A program made the translations under genes and the position numbers. Below the pieces are notes generated by a model. That model had not been told where the DNA came from. It worked only from the letters and a program-made list of their open reading frames with translations, and did not search any database. Positions 46,862-56,130 of a stretch of 64,000 nucleotides of DNA are shown piece by piece (position 1 is the stretch's first letter; every line of letters starts with the position of its first letter). Source of the stretch: Streptomyces sp. L-9-10 (GTDB lineage: Bacteria > Actinomycetota > Actinomycetes > Streptomycetales > Streptomycetaceae); the NCBI RefSeq assembly GCF_004151105.1, contig NZ_PHRF01000020.1, forward strand, positions 62,001 to 126,000, given 5' to 3'.

Positions 46862-47255
46862 CCCGCCCAGGCGGAGATCCAGACGGGGACCCAGGCGGAG
46901 ACCCAGACGGAGGCTCAGCCGCCGACCCGGCGAAGCCCCAGGTCAGGGCCGGGCGCGGGCCGGGCACGGGCAGGGGACACCTCGCGGGCCGACGGTCCCG
47001 GCCGTGGCCACCGCATCACCCCCACACCGCGGTCACACACCCCACTCATCGAATTTCGAATCGGCAGGCGTACATCCCTCGGCACCGGGCAGACGAGGTC
47101 CTGCCGGGGCACTGCCGGGAACCGGGCGACCGCTTCCTCCCCCCACTGAAGGCCGTGCCTCTGGAGCACCACGAAGGCCCCGACCCATCCCCCCAGGTCG
47201 GGGCCTTCGAAGGACGGGGCGGGTCCTCATCGGTCCTTCTCATCGGTCCTCGTCA
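46862..47255. other. Intergenic region with one strong hairpin
   Basis: These 394 bases lie between convergent genes. They start with GAGACCCAGACGGA-type direct repeats (about 46868-46915), then GC-rich filler. An AT-richer patch near 47035-47065 includes an imperfect TTTCGAATTCG repeat. The only firm element is the hairpin at 47173-47208. Short ORFs here show no family or ribosome binding site. Confidence 0.45.
47173..47208 (-). terminator. Terminator after pentapeptide gene
   Basis: A perfect 13-bp stem GAAGGCCCCGACC / GGTCGGGGCCTTC with a 10-base loop lies 48 bp after the pentapeptide-repeat stop. Confidence 0.75.
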
Positions 47256-47945
47256 TCAGTCCTCCACCCGCACCCCGATCTGCGCCGCGAACGCCGGTGC
47301 CAGCTGTAGCAGTTGGGCCGAGCTGATGACCGCTCCCGCCAGCCGGTCCATACCGCGCGCGATATCCAGCTCGGCGACCGTCCGCAGATCGACGTCCTTC
47401 ATCCGGGCACCGCTCAGATCGGCCCGCCTGAGCACGCAGTCCCGGAACTCGACCCGTACCAACTCCGCTCCCCCGAAGTCCGGTTCGGACAGGACGACGC
47501 CCTCGAACACGACGTCCTTGAGCCGGGCCTTCCGGAAGTTCAGATAGTCGATCTTCCCGCCCCGGATCAGCACCCGCTCCAGCACGGCGCCATGCAGCTG
47601 CGTCCCGCCCAGCCGCGCGTCCACCACCTCCACATCGCGCAGCGACGCCCCGGCCAGATCCGTGCCCACACCCCGGACACCGCTCAGTACGGAGTCGATG
47701 AACCGCGCCCGCCCCAGCGCCGTCTCGTCCAGTCCGCAGTCCCGCAGCGCGCAGTCGATGAACCGCGAGCCGGGCCCCTCCTGTCCCGACAGGTCGAGAT
47801 CCTTGAACTCCAGCCCGTCGTAGTCGCCGTCCGGGTCGAGCCCGCCGCCGTACGGGCTCAGCGGCGGCAGCCGTACCTCTGCCCGCCGCGCCGCCGGGAC
47901 CCCGCCCGCCCCGCCCGCGCCGCTCTTCGTTGTCTTCCGTGCCAT
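47256..47945 (-). CDS. Pentapeptide repeat protein
   Basis: 229 residues. From about residue 45 the A(D/N)Lxx-type pentapeptide pattern runs to about residue 195 (FIDCALRDCGLDETALGRARF, GASLRDVEVVDARLGG, LRRADLSGARMKDVDL). It forms a right-handed beta-helix. Some members mimic DNA and protect gyrase, which is worth noting because an orphan gyrB lies 6 kb away; the link is speculative. The first 40 residues are basic and Ala/Gly-rich. Confidence 0.9.
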   Translation of the reverse strand: MARKTTKSGAGGAGGVPAARRAEVRLPPLSPYGGGLDPDGDYDGLEFKDLDLSGQEGPGSRFIDCALRDCGLDETALGRARFIDSVLSGVRGVGTDLAGASLRDVEVVDARLGGTQLHGAVLERVLIRGGKIDYLNFRKARLKDVVFEGVVLSEPDFGGAELVRVEFRDCVLRRADLSGARMKDVDLRTVAELDIARGMDRLAGAVISSAQLLQLAPAFAAQIGVRVED

Positions 47946-48046
47946 GCCCCCATGGTGACGTACACCACTGACAACGCGCCGATGTCACATCCGGCTGTCC
48001 AGTTCCCGTCACAGGGGTGAGAGCGAGCGAAGGAGAGAGACAGACC

Positions 48047-49228
48047 ATGAATCCCAGCCATCGCGTCACCGTCATCGGCGGCGGCTTCGCCGGGCTCACC
48101 GCCGCCATCAGCGCCGCCGAGTCGGGCGCCGCCGTCACCCTGTACGAGGCCCACCGCACCCTCGGCGGCCGGGGCCGCACCGCTCAGGGCCCGTACGCGG
48201 CCAACGACGGGCCGCACGCCCTCTACAGCCACGGGCCGCACTGGGCCTGGCTGCGCCGGCGCGGTCTGCTCGGTCCGATGGCGTCCGCGCCCCTGCGCGA
48301 GGGCCACCGCTTCCGCTTCCACCGGGCCGGGGCACTGCGCAGGACCCCGCCCCTCGGGGTGTTCACCCTCGCCCGCCGCAAGACCGAAACCGCCCCGGTG
48401 GACACCGACTTCATGACCTGGGCCACGGAGCTGGCCGGCGCCTCCACCGCACGCGCCGCCGCACACTTCGCCGCCGTCGCCCTCTTCCACCACGACCCCG
48501 GCGCGCTCTCCGCCGCCTTCGTCCAGGAGCGGCTGCGGCGCGCCACCGCCATGCCGCCCGAGGCCCGCTACCCGGTCGGCGGCTGGGGCCGGTTGACCGA
48601 CCGGATGGCCGCGCACGCCCGGAGTCTGGGCGTGCGGATCGAGACCGGCGTACGGATCGACAGCCTCCCCGAGCACACCCCCGTGATCGTCGCGACCTCC
48701 CTGGAAGCGGCCCGCCGCCTGCTCAAGGACGACAGCCTGCGCTGGACCGGCGGCCGAACCGCGCTGCTGGACCTCGCGCTGCGTACGCGCAAGGGCGACC
48801 CGTTCATCGTCTCGGACCTCGACGCGCCCGGCTGGCTCGAACGGTTCACCGCGCAGGATCCGTCCCTCGCCCCGACCGGTGAGCAACTGCTCCAGGGCCA
48901 CTTCCCCATCGGCCCCGACGCGTCCAAGGCCGAGGGCATCGCCCGCGCCGAAACCCTGCTCGACCTGGGGTTTCCCGGCTGGCGCGACCGTACCGCCTGG
49001 CGGCGCGAGTCCCTCGCGACGGGCCGTACCGGAGCCGTCGACCCGCCGGGCACCACCTGGCGGGACCGGCCCCGTATCGACCGGGGCCAGGGCGTCTTCC
49101 TCGCGGGTGACGAGGTCGCCGCGCCCGGGGTGCTCACGGAGGTCTCGTTCAACAGCGGGATCGGCGCGGCGGCGCTGGCCGTCCAGCAGCTCTCGGCCCT
49201 CAACCAGCAGAGCTCCGACGCCGCTTGA
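48047..49228 (+). CDS. FAD-dependent oxidoreductase (amine oxidase/desaturase-like)
   Basis: 393 residues. The Rossmann dinucleotide motif VTVIGGGFAGLTAAISAAESG is followed by the second FAD motif GGRGRT. The C-terminal FAD part FLAGDEVAAPGVLTEVSFNSG closes the fold. It belongs to the NAD(P)-binding Rossmann, flavin amine oxidase/phytoene-desaturase-like group. AAGGAGAGAG lies 8 bases before the ATG. The substrate is unknown; no carotenoid genes are close. Confidence 0.85.
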   Translation: MNPSHRVTVIGGGFAGLTAAISAAESGAAVTLYEAHRTLGGRGRTAQGPYAANDGPHALYSHGPHWAWLRRRGLLGPMASAPLREGHRFRFHRAGALRRTPPLGVFTLARRKTETAPVDTDFMTWATELAGASTARAAAHFAAVALFHHDPGALSAAFVQERLRRATAMPPEARYPVGGWGRLTDRMAAHARSLGVRIETGVRIDSLPEHTPVIVATSLEAARRLLKDDSLRWTGGRTALLDLALRTRKGDPFIVSDLDAPGWLERFTAQDPSLAPTGEQLLQGHFPIGPDASKAEGIARAETLLDLGFPGWRDRTAWRRESLATGRTGAVDPPGTTWRDRPRIDRGQGVFLAGDEVAAPGVLTEVSFNSGIGAAALAVQQLSALNQQSSDAA

Positions 49229-49428
49229 CCGCTCCCTCGCTCGGCCGCCCGACCGCTCGGCCGCTCGGCCGCTCGGCCGCTCGGCCGCATGCCGGCCTGC
49301 CCGCCGGACCGCCACACCGCCCGGACCGCCGGACCGCCGGACCGCCGGACCGCCGTGCCGCTGTGCCGCTGTGCCGCTGTGCCGCTGTGCCGCTGTGCCG
49401 CCATACCGCTGTGCCGCTTGACCTCAAC
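49229..49428. repeat. Cluster of short GC-rich satellites
   Basis: Blocks of CTCGGCCG (8 bp) at about 49250-49290, ACCGCCGG (8 bp) at about 49320-49350, and GTGCCGCT (8 bp) at about 49355-49415 follow each other between two genes on the same strand. Each block has four or more copies. Confidence 0.75.
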
Positions 49429-49501
49429 CATGCTTGAGGTCATTGGCTGTTCCCCGTACGCCGGACACCTTCGTACGCCGGACCACCCCTGGGAGCCCGC
49501 C

Positions 49502-50512
49502 ATGCACGCCATCCGCCTCCACGCCTTCGGCCCCGCCGAGAACCTCGTCCACGAGCGGACCGACGACCCCGTACCCGGCCCCGGCCAGGTCCGGATCGCC
49601 GTCGCCGCGGCCGGGGTCCATCTCCTCGACACCGCCCTGCGCGAGGGCATGCGGGGCCCGTACCCCGCCCCCGCCGAACTGCCCACCATCCCCGGCCGCG
49701 AGGTGGCCGGTACGGTCGAGTCGCTCGGCGAGGGCGTGGACACGGGCTGGCTCGGCAAGCGGGTCGTCGCCCATCTCGGGATGGTCCCGGGCGGTTACGC
49801 GGAGCTGGCCGTCACCGACACGGCACGGCTCCACGAGATCCCGGCCGGGCTCGACGAGGCCGAGGCCGTCGCCATGATCGGCACGGGCCGTACGACCATG
49901 GGCATCCTCCAGTTCACGGATCTCGGCCCCGACGACATCGCCCTCGTACCGGCGGCGGCCGGCGGCATCGGCACGCTCCTCGTCCAGTACGCGAAGAACG
50001 CCGGCGCCACCGTCATCGGACTGGCGGGCGGCGCGGCCAAGGTCGCGCGGGTCGCCGCGAACGGCGCCGACCTCGCCGTCGACTACACCCTGCCCGACTG
50101 GCCCGAGCGGGTCCGCGCCCACCTGCGCGACCGGCTGGGCGACCGGCGCGCGACCGTCGTCTTCGACTCCGTCGGCGGGGCGACCGGGCGCGCCGCCGTC
50201 GACCTTCTCGGCAAGGGCGGCAAGCACATCGTCTTCGGCTGGTCGGGCGAGGGGCCGCACGACGGGGAGCCGCTGACCTTCACCGACGAGGAACTGGCGG
50301 AGCGCGGCATCACCTCCGAGTCCGTCCTCGGGCCGGTGATGATCGCCAAGGCGGGCGGCGACGTCCGCGCGCTCGAAGAGCGGTCACTTGCCGAGGCCGC
50401 CGCGGGACGGCTGCGCCCCGCCGTACAGCGCTTCCCGCTGGCGAACGCGGCCTGGGCGCACCGCGCGCTGGAGACCCGCGGAACGATGGGGAAGGTCGTC
50501 CTGGAGCCGTAA
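49502..50512 (+). CDS. Zinc-binding-dehydrogenase family (quinone oxidoreductase-like)
   Basis: 336 residues, medium-chain dehydrogenase fold. The GroES-like N-terminal half contains IPGREVAGTVESLGEGVD. The NADPH-binding motif is PAAAGGIGTLLVQYAKNAGA. No catalytic-zinc cysteine set is present, so it fits the QOR/enoyl-reductase subgroup, which reduces quinones or enones. The minisatellite upstream probably replaces any close operon link with the FAD enzyme. Confidence 0.9.
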   Translation: MHAIRLHAFGPAENLVHERTDDPVPGPGQVRIAVAAAGVHLLDTALREGMRGPYPAPAELPTIPGREVAGTVESLGEGVDTGWLGKRVVAHLGMVPGGYAELAVTDTARLHEIPAGLDEAEAVAMIGTGRTTMGILQFTDLGPDDIALVPAAAGGIGTLLVQYAKNAGATVIGLAGGAAKVARVAANGADLAVDYTLPDWPERVRAHLRDRLGDRRATVVFDSVGGATGRAAVDLLGKGGKHIVFGWSGEGPHDGEPLTFTDEELAERGITSESVLGPVMIAKAGGDVRALEERSLAEAAAGRLRPAVQRFPLANAAWAHRALETRGTMGKVVLEP

Positions 50513-50786
50513 CCGGCCGTCCGGAATGGGGGGAAGACCCCGTACCGGCGCCGGGACGGGGGTCCAGCGCCGGTACGGCACCCCCCCTCGCACCCCCTCG
50601 CGCCCCCTCGCACTCCTTTCGCGTCACCTGAAGGGGGAGGGGCGCGAGAAGCGAAGACCACCGATTCGTGGTGTTCTGTGCAGAGATTTGACTGACGCGA
50701 TGCGAGGGGCGATCCGGCAGAGATTCACGGTGAGGGGTGAGGGGTGAGGGCGGTGAGCGCTGTGAGGGCGGTGAGGGACGATCCCG
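50513..50786. other. Intergenic region with GTGAGGG repeats
   Basis: It holds CACCCCCTCGCGCC-type repeats at about 50580-50615. It also holds a run of GTGAGGG/GGTGAG units at about 50729-50775 just before the MFS gene. A more AT-rich stretch (50660-50700) could carry the MFS promoter. No ORF of note. Confidence 0.45.
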
Positions 50787-52373
50787 ATGAGTGACCCGCC
50801 GGCGTCCGGCGCACAGCCACCCCCACCGCCGCCACCCCCACCGCCGCCTCCACGGCCACCCGGCCCGCTGCCCGGCGCCGTGGTCGACCCCCACCGCTGG
50901 TGGGCCCTGGCCGTCATCGCGACGGCTCAGCTCATGGTCGTGCTCGACGCCACCATCGTGAACATCGCCCTGCCCTCCGCCCAGCGCGATCTCGGCCTCA
51001 CCAACGGCAACCGGCAGTGGGTGATCACCGCCTACACCCTCGCCTTCGGCGGACTCCTGCTGCTCGGCGGCCGGATCGCCGACCTCGTCGGCCGCAAACG
51101 CACCTTCATCGTCGGACTGATCGGCTTCGCCGCGGCTTCCGCGATCGGCGGCGCGTCCACCGGCCCCGAGATGCTCTTCGCCGCCCGCGCGCTCCAGGGC
51201 GTCTTCGCCGCGCTCCTCGCGCCGTCCGCGCTCTCCCTGCTCACCACCACCTTCACCGGTGGCACCGAGCGGGCCAAGGCGTTCGGGATCTTCAGCGCCA
51301 TCGCGGGCGCGGGCTCCGCCATCGGACTGCTCGTCGGCGGCGTGCTCACCGAGTTCCTCAGCTGGCGCTGGTGCCTCTACGTCAATGTCCCGATCGCCGT
51401 GATCGCCGTCGTCGGCGCGCTCACCCTCCTCAGCGACCGGGCGGGCACCCGGGGAGCGCACCTCGACATCCCCGGTGTCGTCCTCGGCTGCGGCGGGCTC
51501 GTCGCCCTCGTCTACGGGCTCAGCGAGGCCGAGACCGACGGCTGGACCGCCCCGCTCGTCCTGGGCCTGCTCCTCGGGGGCGTCGCGCTGCTCGGCGTCT
51601 TCACGTGGTGGCAGACCCGCTCCCCCGGCCCGCTGCTGCCCCCGCACGTCATCCGCGACCGCAACCGCGGCGGCTCGGTGCTCACCATGTGCCTGACGAC
51701 CATCGGGCTGTTCGGGGCGTTCCTGTTCATGACGTACTTCTTCCAGAACATCCTCGGCTACTCACCGCTCAGAACCGGTCTCGCCTTCCTGCCGCTGACC
51801 GTCGCGATCGTCGTCGGATCCACCCAGATCTCCGCCCGGCTGCTGCCCTACGTACCGCCGCGGCTGCTGCTGGGACCGGGGCTGCTGCTCGCCTCCGGCG
51901 GGCTGTACACGCTGACCTTCATCGACACCCACTCCAGCTACCCCACCCACATCCTGCCCGGCACGCTGCTGCTCGGGCTGGGCCTGGGGCTGACGTTCAT
52001 GCCCGCCATCTCCACCGCCACCACGGGCGTCGCGCCGAAGGACGCCGGGGTCAGCTCCGCCACCGTCAACACGGCTCAGCAGATCGGGGGTTCCATCGGT
52101 ACGGCGCTGCTCAACACCCTCGCGACGACCGCCACGGCGACGTACCTGACGAGTCATCTCGCGGCGGCGGAGCGGCAGGCGGCACCGAAGGGAGGGCTCA
52201 CGCCCGCGCAGAAGGCCGACATCGTGAACACCGGCACCGTCCACGGCTTCACCGTCGCCATGGCCTGGGCGGCCGTCATTCTGCTGGTGGCGGCGGCGAT
52301 CGCCGTGCTGCTCGTCAACGGCGGTTCGCCGCGCAGCAGGGAGGCGGCGGGCGAGGCGGCACCGGCCGCCTGA
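50787..52373 (+). CDS. MFS drug transporter, DHA2 (14-TMS) family
   Basis: 528 residues with about 14 membrane helices. After a poly-Pro N-terminus come WWALAVIATAQLMVVLDATIVNIALPSAQRDLG (motif D1 in key part), LLLGGRIADLVGRKR (motif A) and motif C-like GAGSAIGLLVGGVLTE. It is a proton-driven exporter of the EmrB/QacA type, likely for antibiotics or toxic compounds. No regulator gene is adjacent. Confidence 0.93.
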   Translation: MSDPPASGAQPPPPPPPPPPPPRPPGPLPGAVVDPHRWWALAVIATAQLMVVLDATIVNIALPSAQRDLGLTNGNRQWVITAYTLAFGGLLLLGGRIADLVGRKRTFIVGLIGFAAASAIGGASTGPEMLFAARALQGVFAALLAPSALSLLTTTFTGGTERAKAFGIFSAIAGAGSAIGLLVGGVLTEFLSWRWCLYVNVPIAVIAVVGALTLLSDRAGTRGAHLDIPGVVLGCGGLVALVYGLSEAETDGWTAPLVLGLLLGGVALLGVFTWWQTRSPGPLLPPHVIRDRNRGGSVLTMCLTTIGLFGAFLFMTYFFQNILGYSPLRTGLAFLPLTVAIVVGSTQISARLLPYVPPRLLLGPGLLLASGGLYTLTFIDTHSSYPTHILPGTLLLGLGLGLTFMPAISTATTGVAPKDAGVSSATVNTAQQIGGSIGTALLNTLATTATATYLTSHLAAAERQAAPKGGLTPAQKADIVNTGTVHGFTVAMAWAAVILLVAAAIAVLLVNGGSPRSREAAGEAAPAA

Positions 52374-52396
52374 CGCCGCCCCCGTACTGATCCCGG

Positions 52397-52876
52397 CTAC
52401 CGGGACGACGCCCCCAGCGCGCCGAGCGCCTCGTCCGTCAGCCGGAACACCGTCCACTCGTCCTGCGGCGCCGCGCCCAGCGACCGGTAGAACGCGATCG
52501 ACGGCTCGTTCCAGTCCAGGACGGACCACTCCAGCCGCTCGTACCCGCGCTCCACACAGATCCGCGCCAGCTCGGTCAGCAGCGCCTTGCCGTGCCCGCC
52601 GCCACGCCGGTCGGGGCGTACGTACAGATCCTCCAGGTAGATTCCCCGGACGCCACGCCACGTGGAGAAGTTGAGGAACCAGAGCGCGAACCCGGCGGGC
52701 TCCCCGTCCTCCGTCTCCGCGATATGCGCGTACGCGGCGGGCCGCTCCCCGAACAGCGCCTCGCGCAGCTGCTCCTCGGTCGCGCGTGCCTCGTCCAGGG
52801 CCTTCTCATACTCCGCCAGCTCACGGATCATCGCGTGGATCACCGGAACGTCAGCGGGTGTGGCGGTACGAATCAT
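52397..52876 (-). CDS. GNAT family N-acetyltransferase
   Basis: 159 residues from MIRTATPADVPVIHAMI. The acetyl-CoA-binding motif A is VRPDRRGGGHGKALLTELARI (R-x-x-G-x-G/A; key part), followed by WSVLDWNEPSIAFYRSLGA. This matches the diamine/aminoglycoside-type GNAT group (spermidine acetyltransferase-like), but the substrate is open. The longer upstream frame is repeat DNA and was rejected. Confidence 0.9.
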   Translation of the reverse strand: MIRTATPADVPVIHAMIRELAEYEKALDEARATEEQLREALFGERPAAYAHIAETEDGEPAGFALWFLNFSTWRGVRGIYLEDLYVRPDRRGGGHGKALLTELARICVERGYERLEWSVLDWNEPSIAFYRSLGAAPQDEWTVFRLTDEALGALGASSR

Positions 52877-52905
52877 GGGCCCAGACTCCCCTGCCGCCCG
52901 GCACT

Positions 52906-53004
52906 CGCGCCAGTTGTCCCTGCCGCCCGTCCCGCCAGTTGTCCCCGCCGGCCCTCGCACCGGTTGTCCCCGCCCGCCCTCGCACCGGTTGTCCCCGCCG
53001 ACTG
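52906..53004. repeat. Minisatellite with GTTGTCCC core
   Basis: Four imperfect tandem units of 23-26 bp with the core GCNCCRGTTGTCCCYGCC lie between the GNAT start and the kinase stop. The third and fourth units share CCCTCGCACCGGTTGTCCCC exactly. Confidence 0.75.
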
Positions 53005-53013
53005 CCCCGCCGG

Positions 53014-53904
53014 CTATCGCGCCAGCAGCGACCGGGCGATCGACACCTGGTCCGGTTGCAGCGCGCGCTCCCCGTCCGCCACGTGCCACAGACTGTTCTG
53101 GAGCACCCGCCCCAGCGTCCAGGCCCGCGCCCGCGCCCGGTCAAGGCCCAGCACGTCCGTCATCAGGTCGAAGCGCCACAGCGTCCCCGCCGCGTCGAAC
53201 CGGTTGTCGAGGGCCGGCATCAGCTCGAACCCCGGGTCGCCCGCCAACGGCTTCGGGTCGATCGCCAGCCACGGTTCCCGGGGGTCGTCGGGGTGGGACG
53301 CGAGCACGTTCTCGTAGTGCAGATCCCAGTGCAGCAGCCGGTCCCCGGGCTCGCCCGCCACCTCGCGCACCGCCGCCGCGCAGTCGCGCAGCAGCCTCCG
53401 CTCGCCCTCGTCCGGCAGCGACCGCGACGCGACCGGTACGTCGTCGAGCATGCGCGCGGCGATGTCCCCCAGGGTGCGCATCCCGGCCGGGGCCGGCACC
53501 GACGTCAGCCGCGCCAGCAACTCCGCGATGATGCGGACCGCCTCGCGCGAGTCCACCGCGCCCAGGTCCCGGGTGGCGAGCCGCTCCAGCAGCAGCGTGC
53601 CCGTCTCGTCGTCGTACTCCAGCAGCCGTACGGCACCGTCGCCGTCCCACACGCGCAGCGCCACCGGCTCCCCGGCCGACTCCTCGTCCAGATGCTGGAG
53701 CTTCAGCACGGCGGGCGTACCGTCCACCCGCTCCACCGGCAGCACCAGCGCGCACATGCCGTACATCGAAGGGCCGGTACGGCGCAGCTTCCACCGCTCC
53801 AGGAAATCGGCCGCCCGGCCAGGCAGCGCCGCGATGAAGGCGCGGCCGGCCTCGCCCAGGATCTTCGACTGTGTTTCCGCCAACTCCACCGGAATGTCAA
53901 TCAC
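53014..53904 (-). CDS. Aminoglycoside/hydroxyurea phosphotransferase (APH(6)-like)
   Basis: 296 residues from the GTG at 53904 (VIDIPVELAETQSKIL). The APH kinase catalytic loop HWDLHYENVL and the metal-binding region AIDPKPLAGDPGFEL are intact. The N-terminal part ERWKLRRTGPSMYGM matches the APH(6)/hydroxyurea-phosphotransferase group. It should phosphorylate hydroxyurea or an aminoglycoside such as streptomycin. The ATG at 53940 would overlap the divergent rhomboid gene start and is less likely. Confidence 0.88.
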   Translation of the reverse strand: MIDIPVELAETQSKILGEAGRAFIAALPGRAADFLERWKLRRTGPSMYGMCALVLPVERVDGTPAVLKLQHLDEESAGEPVALRVWDGDGAVRLLEYDDETGTLLLERLATRDLGAVDSREAVRIIAELLARLTSVPAPAGMRTLGDIAARMLDDVPVASRSLPDEGERRLLRDCAAAVREVAGEPGDRLLHWDLHYENVLASHPDDPREPWLAIDPKPLAGDPGFELMPALDNRFDAAGTLWRFDLMTDVLGLDRARARAWTLGRVLQNSLWHVADGERALQPDQVSIARSLLAR

Positions 53905-53938
53905 GTCACCGATCCTACGGGCGTGGGTGAATCGGCCC

Positions 53939-54679
53939 ATGCGCCGTTTCCTCCGCCAGGCACGCCGGGCCTCCCGGGCCCGCCAGGCACCCCAGGCCTC
54001 CCGGGCCCGCCAGGTCCGCCGGGTCCGCCGCGCGGTCCGCGCCGGGATCGTCTGGATCACGAGCGCCCCCGGCACCTATCTCTGGCTGGCGGCCCTCTTC
54101 GTCACCACCGTCGCCCTCCACCGCATGTCACCGGGGTTCGAGGAGGACTTCCTGCGCCGGCGCTCCACCAACATCCACGAGCTGTCCACCGACCCGGTCC
54201 GGGTGCTCATCGCCAGCGCCTTCTATATCGACGGCGGTACGTGGGCCCCGTACGCCGTGCTCTACACGGTCTTCCACGCACCGGCGGAACACTGGCTCGG
54301 CACCGCGCGCTGGCTGGCCGTCGTCGCCCTCGCGCATGTCGGCGCCACGCTGATCAGCGAAGGCGTCCTGAGCTGGGCCATCCGGCACGGTCACGCCCCG
54401 CAGTCCGCCGTCAACACGCTCGATATCGGGGTCAGCTACGCGCTCGCCGGCGTCATCGCCGTCCTGACGTACCGCGTGCCGAAGCCCTGGCATCTGCCCT
54501 ACCTCGGCGCCATCCTCATCTTCTTCGGCACCCCCCTGATCGCCGAGCGCAGCTTCACCGACCTCGGCCACTTCGCCGCCGTCCTGATCGGCCTCGCCTG
54601 CTACCCGCTCACGCGGGTCCGCGGACGCCGCCGAAACCTGGACAGACGTACGGACAACGGTGTACGAACACCCTCATGA
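53939..54679 (+). CDS. Rhomboid-like membrane protein
   Basis: 246 residues. A strongly basic Arg/Ala/Gln N-terminus (1-40, with QARRASRARQA repeats) precedes about six helices (TYLWLAALFVTTVALHRM, LAVVALAHVGATLISEGVLSW, YALAGVIAVLTYRV). The rhomboid fold is suggested by VLYTVFHAPAEHWLGT and by GVSYALAG, in place of GxSG. Because that serine motif is altered, proteolytic activity is doubtful; it fits the rhomboid-like group of actinomycetes. The stop overlaps the next start (ATGA). Confidence 0.8.
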   Translation: MRRFLRQARRASRARQAPQASRARQVRRVRRAVRAGIVWITSAPGTYLWLAALFVTTVALHRMSPGFEEDFLRRRSTNIHELSTDPVRVLIASAFYIDGGTWAPYAVLYTVFHAPAEHWLGTARWLAVVALAHVGATLISEGVLSWAIRHGHAPQSAVNTLDIGVSYALAGVIAVLTYRVPKPWHLPYLGAILIFFGTPLIAERSFTDLGHFAAVLIGLACYPLTRVRGRRRNLDRRTDNGVRTPS

Positions 54680-56106
54680 CCAGCGCGAACAACGGCGGCA
54701 CGAGCCACAGCGGCACGAGCAACGGCGGTATCTCCTTCTGGTACGCGCGGGACGGCATCCCCGCCCCCCGCGAGCCACTGCCGGGCGACGCGACCGCCGA
54801 TGTCTGCATCGTCGGCGGCGGCTATACCGGCCTGTGGACGGCGTACTACCTCAAGAAGGCCGTCCCGTTCCTGACCATCACCGTCCTGGAAGGCAAGTTC
54901 TGCGGCTACGGCGCCTCCGGCCGCAACGGCGGCTGGCTCTACAACGGCGTCGCGGGCCGCGACCGCTACGCCCAACTGCACGGCCACGAGTCCGCCGTCC
55001 GCCTCCAGCGGGCCATGAACGACACCGTCGCCGAGGTCATACGCGTGGCCGACGAGGAGCGGATCGACGCCGACATCCACCGGGGCGGCGTCCTCGAAGT
55101 CGCCCGTACGCCCGCCCAGCTCGCCCGCCTCAAGGCGTTCCACGCCGCCGAGATCGCCTTCGGCGAGAGCGACCGCACCCTCCACGGCGCCCGCGAGACC
55201 GCCGAACGCGTCCGGGTCGCCGGAGCCGTCGGGTCCAGCTGGACCCCGCACGGCGCCCGGCTGCACCCCGCCAAGCTGGTCACGGGCCTCGCCGCGGCCG
55301 TCGAGGCGCTCGGCGTCACGATCCACGAGTCGACGCCGGTCACCGAGATCAAGCCGAAACACGCCGTCACCCCGTACGGCACGGTCCGCGCGCCCTACAT
55401 CCTGCGCTGCACCGAAGGCTTCACGGCGACCCTCAAGGGCGCCCGCCGCGCCTGGCTCCCGATGAACTCCTCGATGATCGCCACCGAACCGCTCCCCGCC
55501 GAGATCTGGGACACCATCGGCTGGGACGGCCGCGAAACCCTCGGCGACATGGCCCACACCTACATGTACGCGCAGCGCACCGCCGACGACCGCATCGCCC
55601 TCGGTGGCCGCGGCCACCCGTACCGCTACGGCTCGAGGGCGGCCCGCCTCGGCCACCCGTCCGGCACCGAGCCCGCCACCATCGAGGCCCTGCGCGGCAT
55701 CCTGGCCGACTTCTTCCCCACCACCGCGGGCGTCCGTATCGACCACGCCTGGTCCGGCGTCCTCGGCGTCCCCCGCGACTGGTGCGCCACGGTCACGCTC
55801 GACCGCACCACCGGCCTGGGCTGGGCGGGCGGCTACGTGGGCTCCGGCGTGGCCACCACCAACCTCGCGGCCCGCACCCTCCGCGACCTGATCCAACAGG
55901 ACTCCGGCCAGTCGGGCCCCACGGACCTGACCACGCTCCCCTGGGTCAACCACAAGGTCCGCCGATGGGAACCGGAACCCTTCCGCTGGCTGGGCGTCCA
56001 CGGCATGTACGCGGCCTACCGCACGGCGGACCGCAGAGAATCCACGGCCTCCACCGCCGACACCCACCCCCTGGCCCGCACGGCCAACCGCATCGCGGGC
56101 CGCTGA
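54676..56106 (+). CDS. FAD-dependent oxidoreductase (DAO family)
   Basis: 476 residues. The FAD motif VCIVGGGYTGLWTAYYLKK is followed by GYGASGRNGGWLYNG, typical of DAO-type enzymes that oxidise amines or amino acids (gamma-glutamylputrescine oxidase-like). The C-terminal WSGVLGVPRDWCATV and GYVGSGVATTNLAARTL complete it. It is translationally coupled to the rhomboid-like gene. The first 20 residues are Gly/Ser/Asn-rich repeats. Confidence 0.9.
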   Translation: MTSANNGGTSHSGTSNGGISFWYARDGIPAPREPLPGDATADVCIVGGGYTGLWTAYYLKKAVPFLTITVLEGKFCGYGASGRNGGWLYNGVAGRDRYAQLHGHESAVRLQRAMNDTVAEVIRVADEERIDADIHRGGVLEVARTPAQLARLKAFHAAEIAFGESDRTLHGARETAERVRVAGAVGSSWTPHGARLHPAKLVTGLAAAVEALGVTIHESTPVTEIKPKHAVTPYGTVRAPYILRCTEGFTATLKGARRAWLPMNSSMIATEPLPAEIWDTIGWDGRETLGDMAHTYMYAQRTADDRIALGGRGHPYRYGSRAARLGHPSGTEPATIEALRGILADFFPTTAGVRIDHAWSGVLGVPRDWCATVTLDRTTGLGWAGGYVGSGVATTNLAARTLRDLIQQDSGQSGPTDLTTLPWVNHKVRRWEPEPFRWLGVHGMYAAYRTADRRESTASTADTHPLARTANRIAGR

Positions 56107-56130
56107 TGGTGATATCCCCTTGGACAAGCC

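Noticed and set aside
49250..49420. CRISPR-like array
   Set aside because: The repeats are 8-bp satellites without spacers, and no cas gene is present in the window.
52786..54675. N-terminal extension of the DAO enzyme to over 1100 residues
   Set aside because: The extension crosses the kinase antisense and the rhomboid gene. The ATG at 54676 gives a normal family start and an ATGA overlap.
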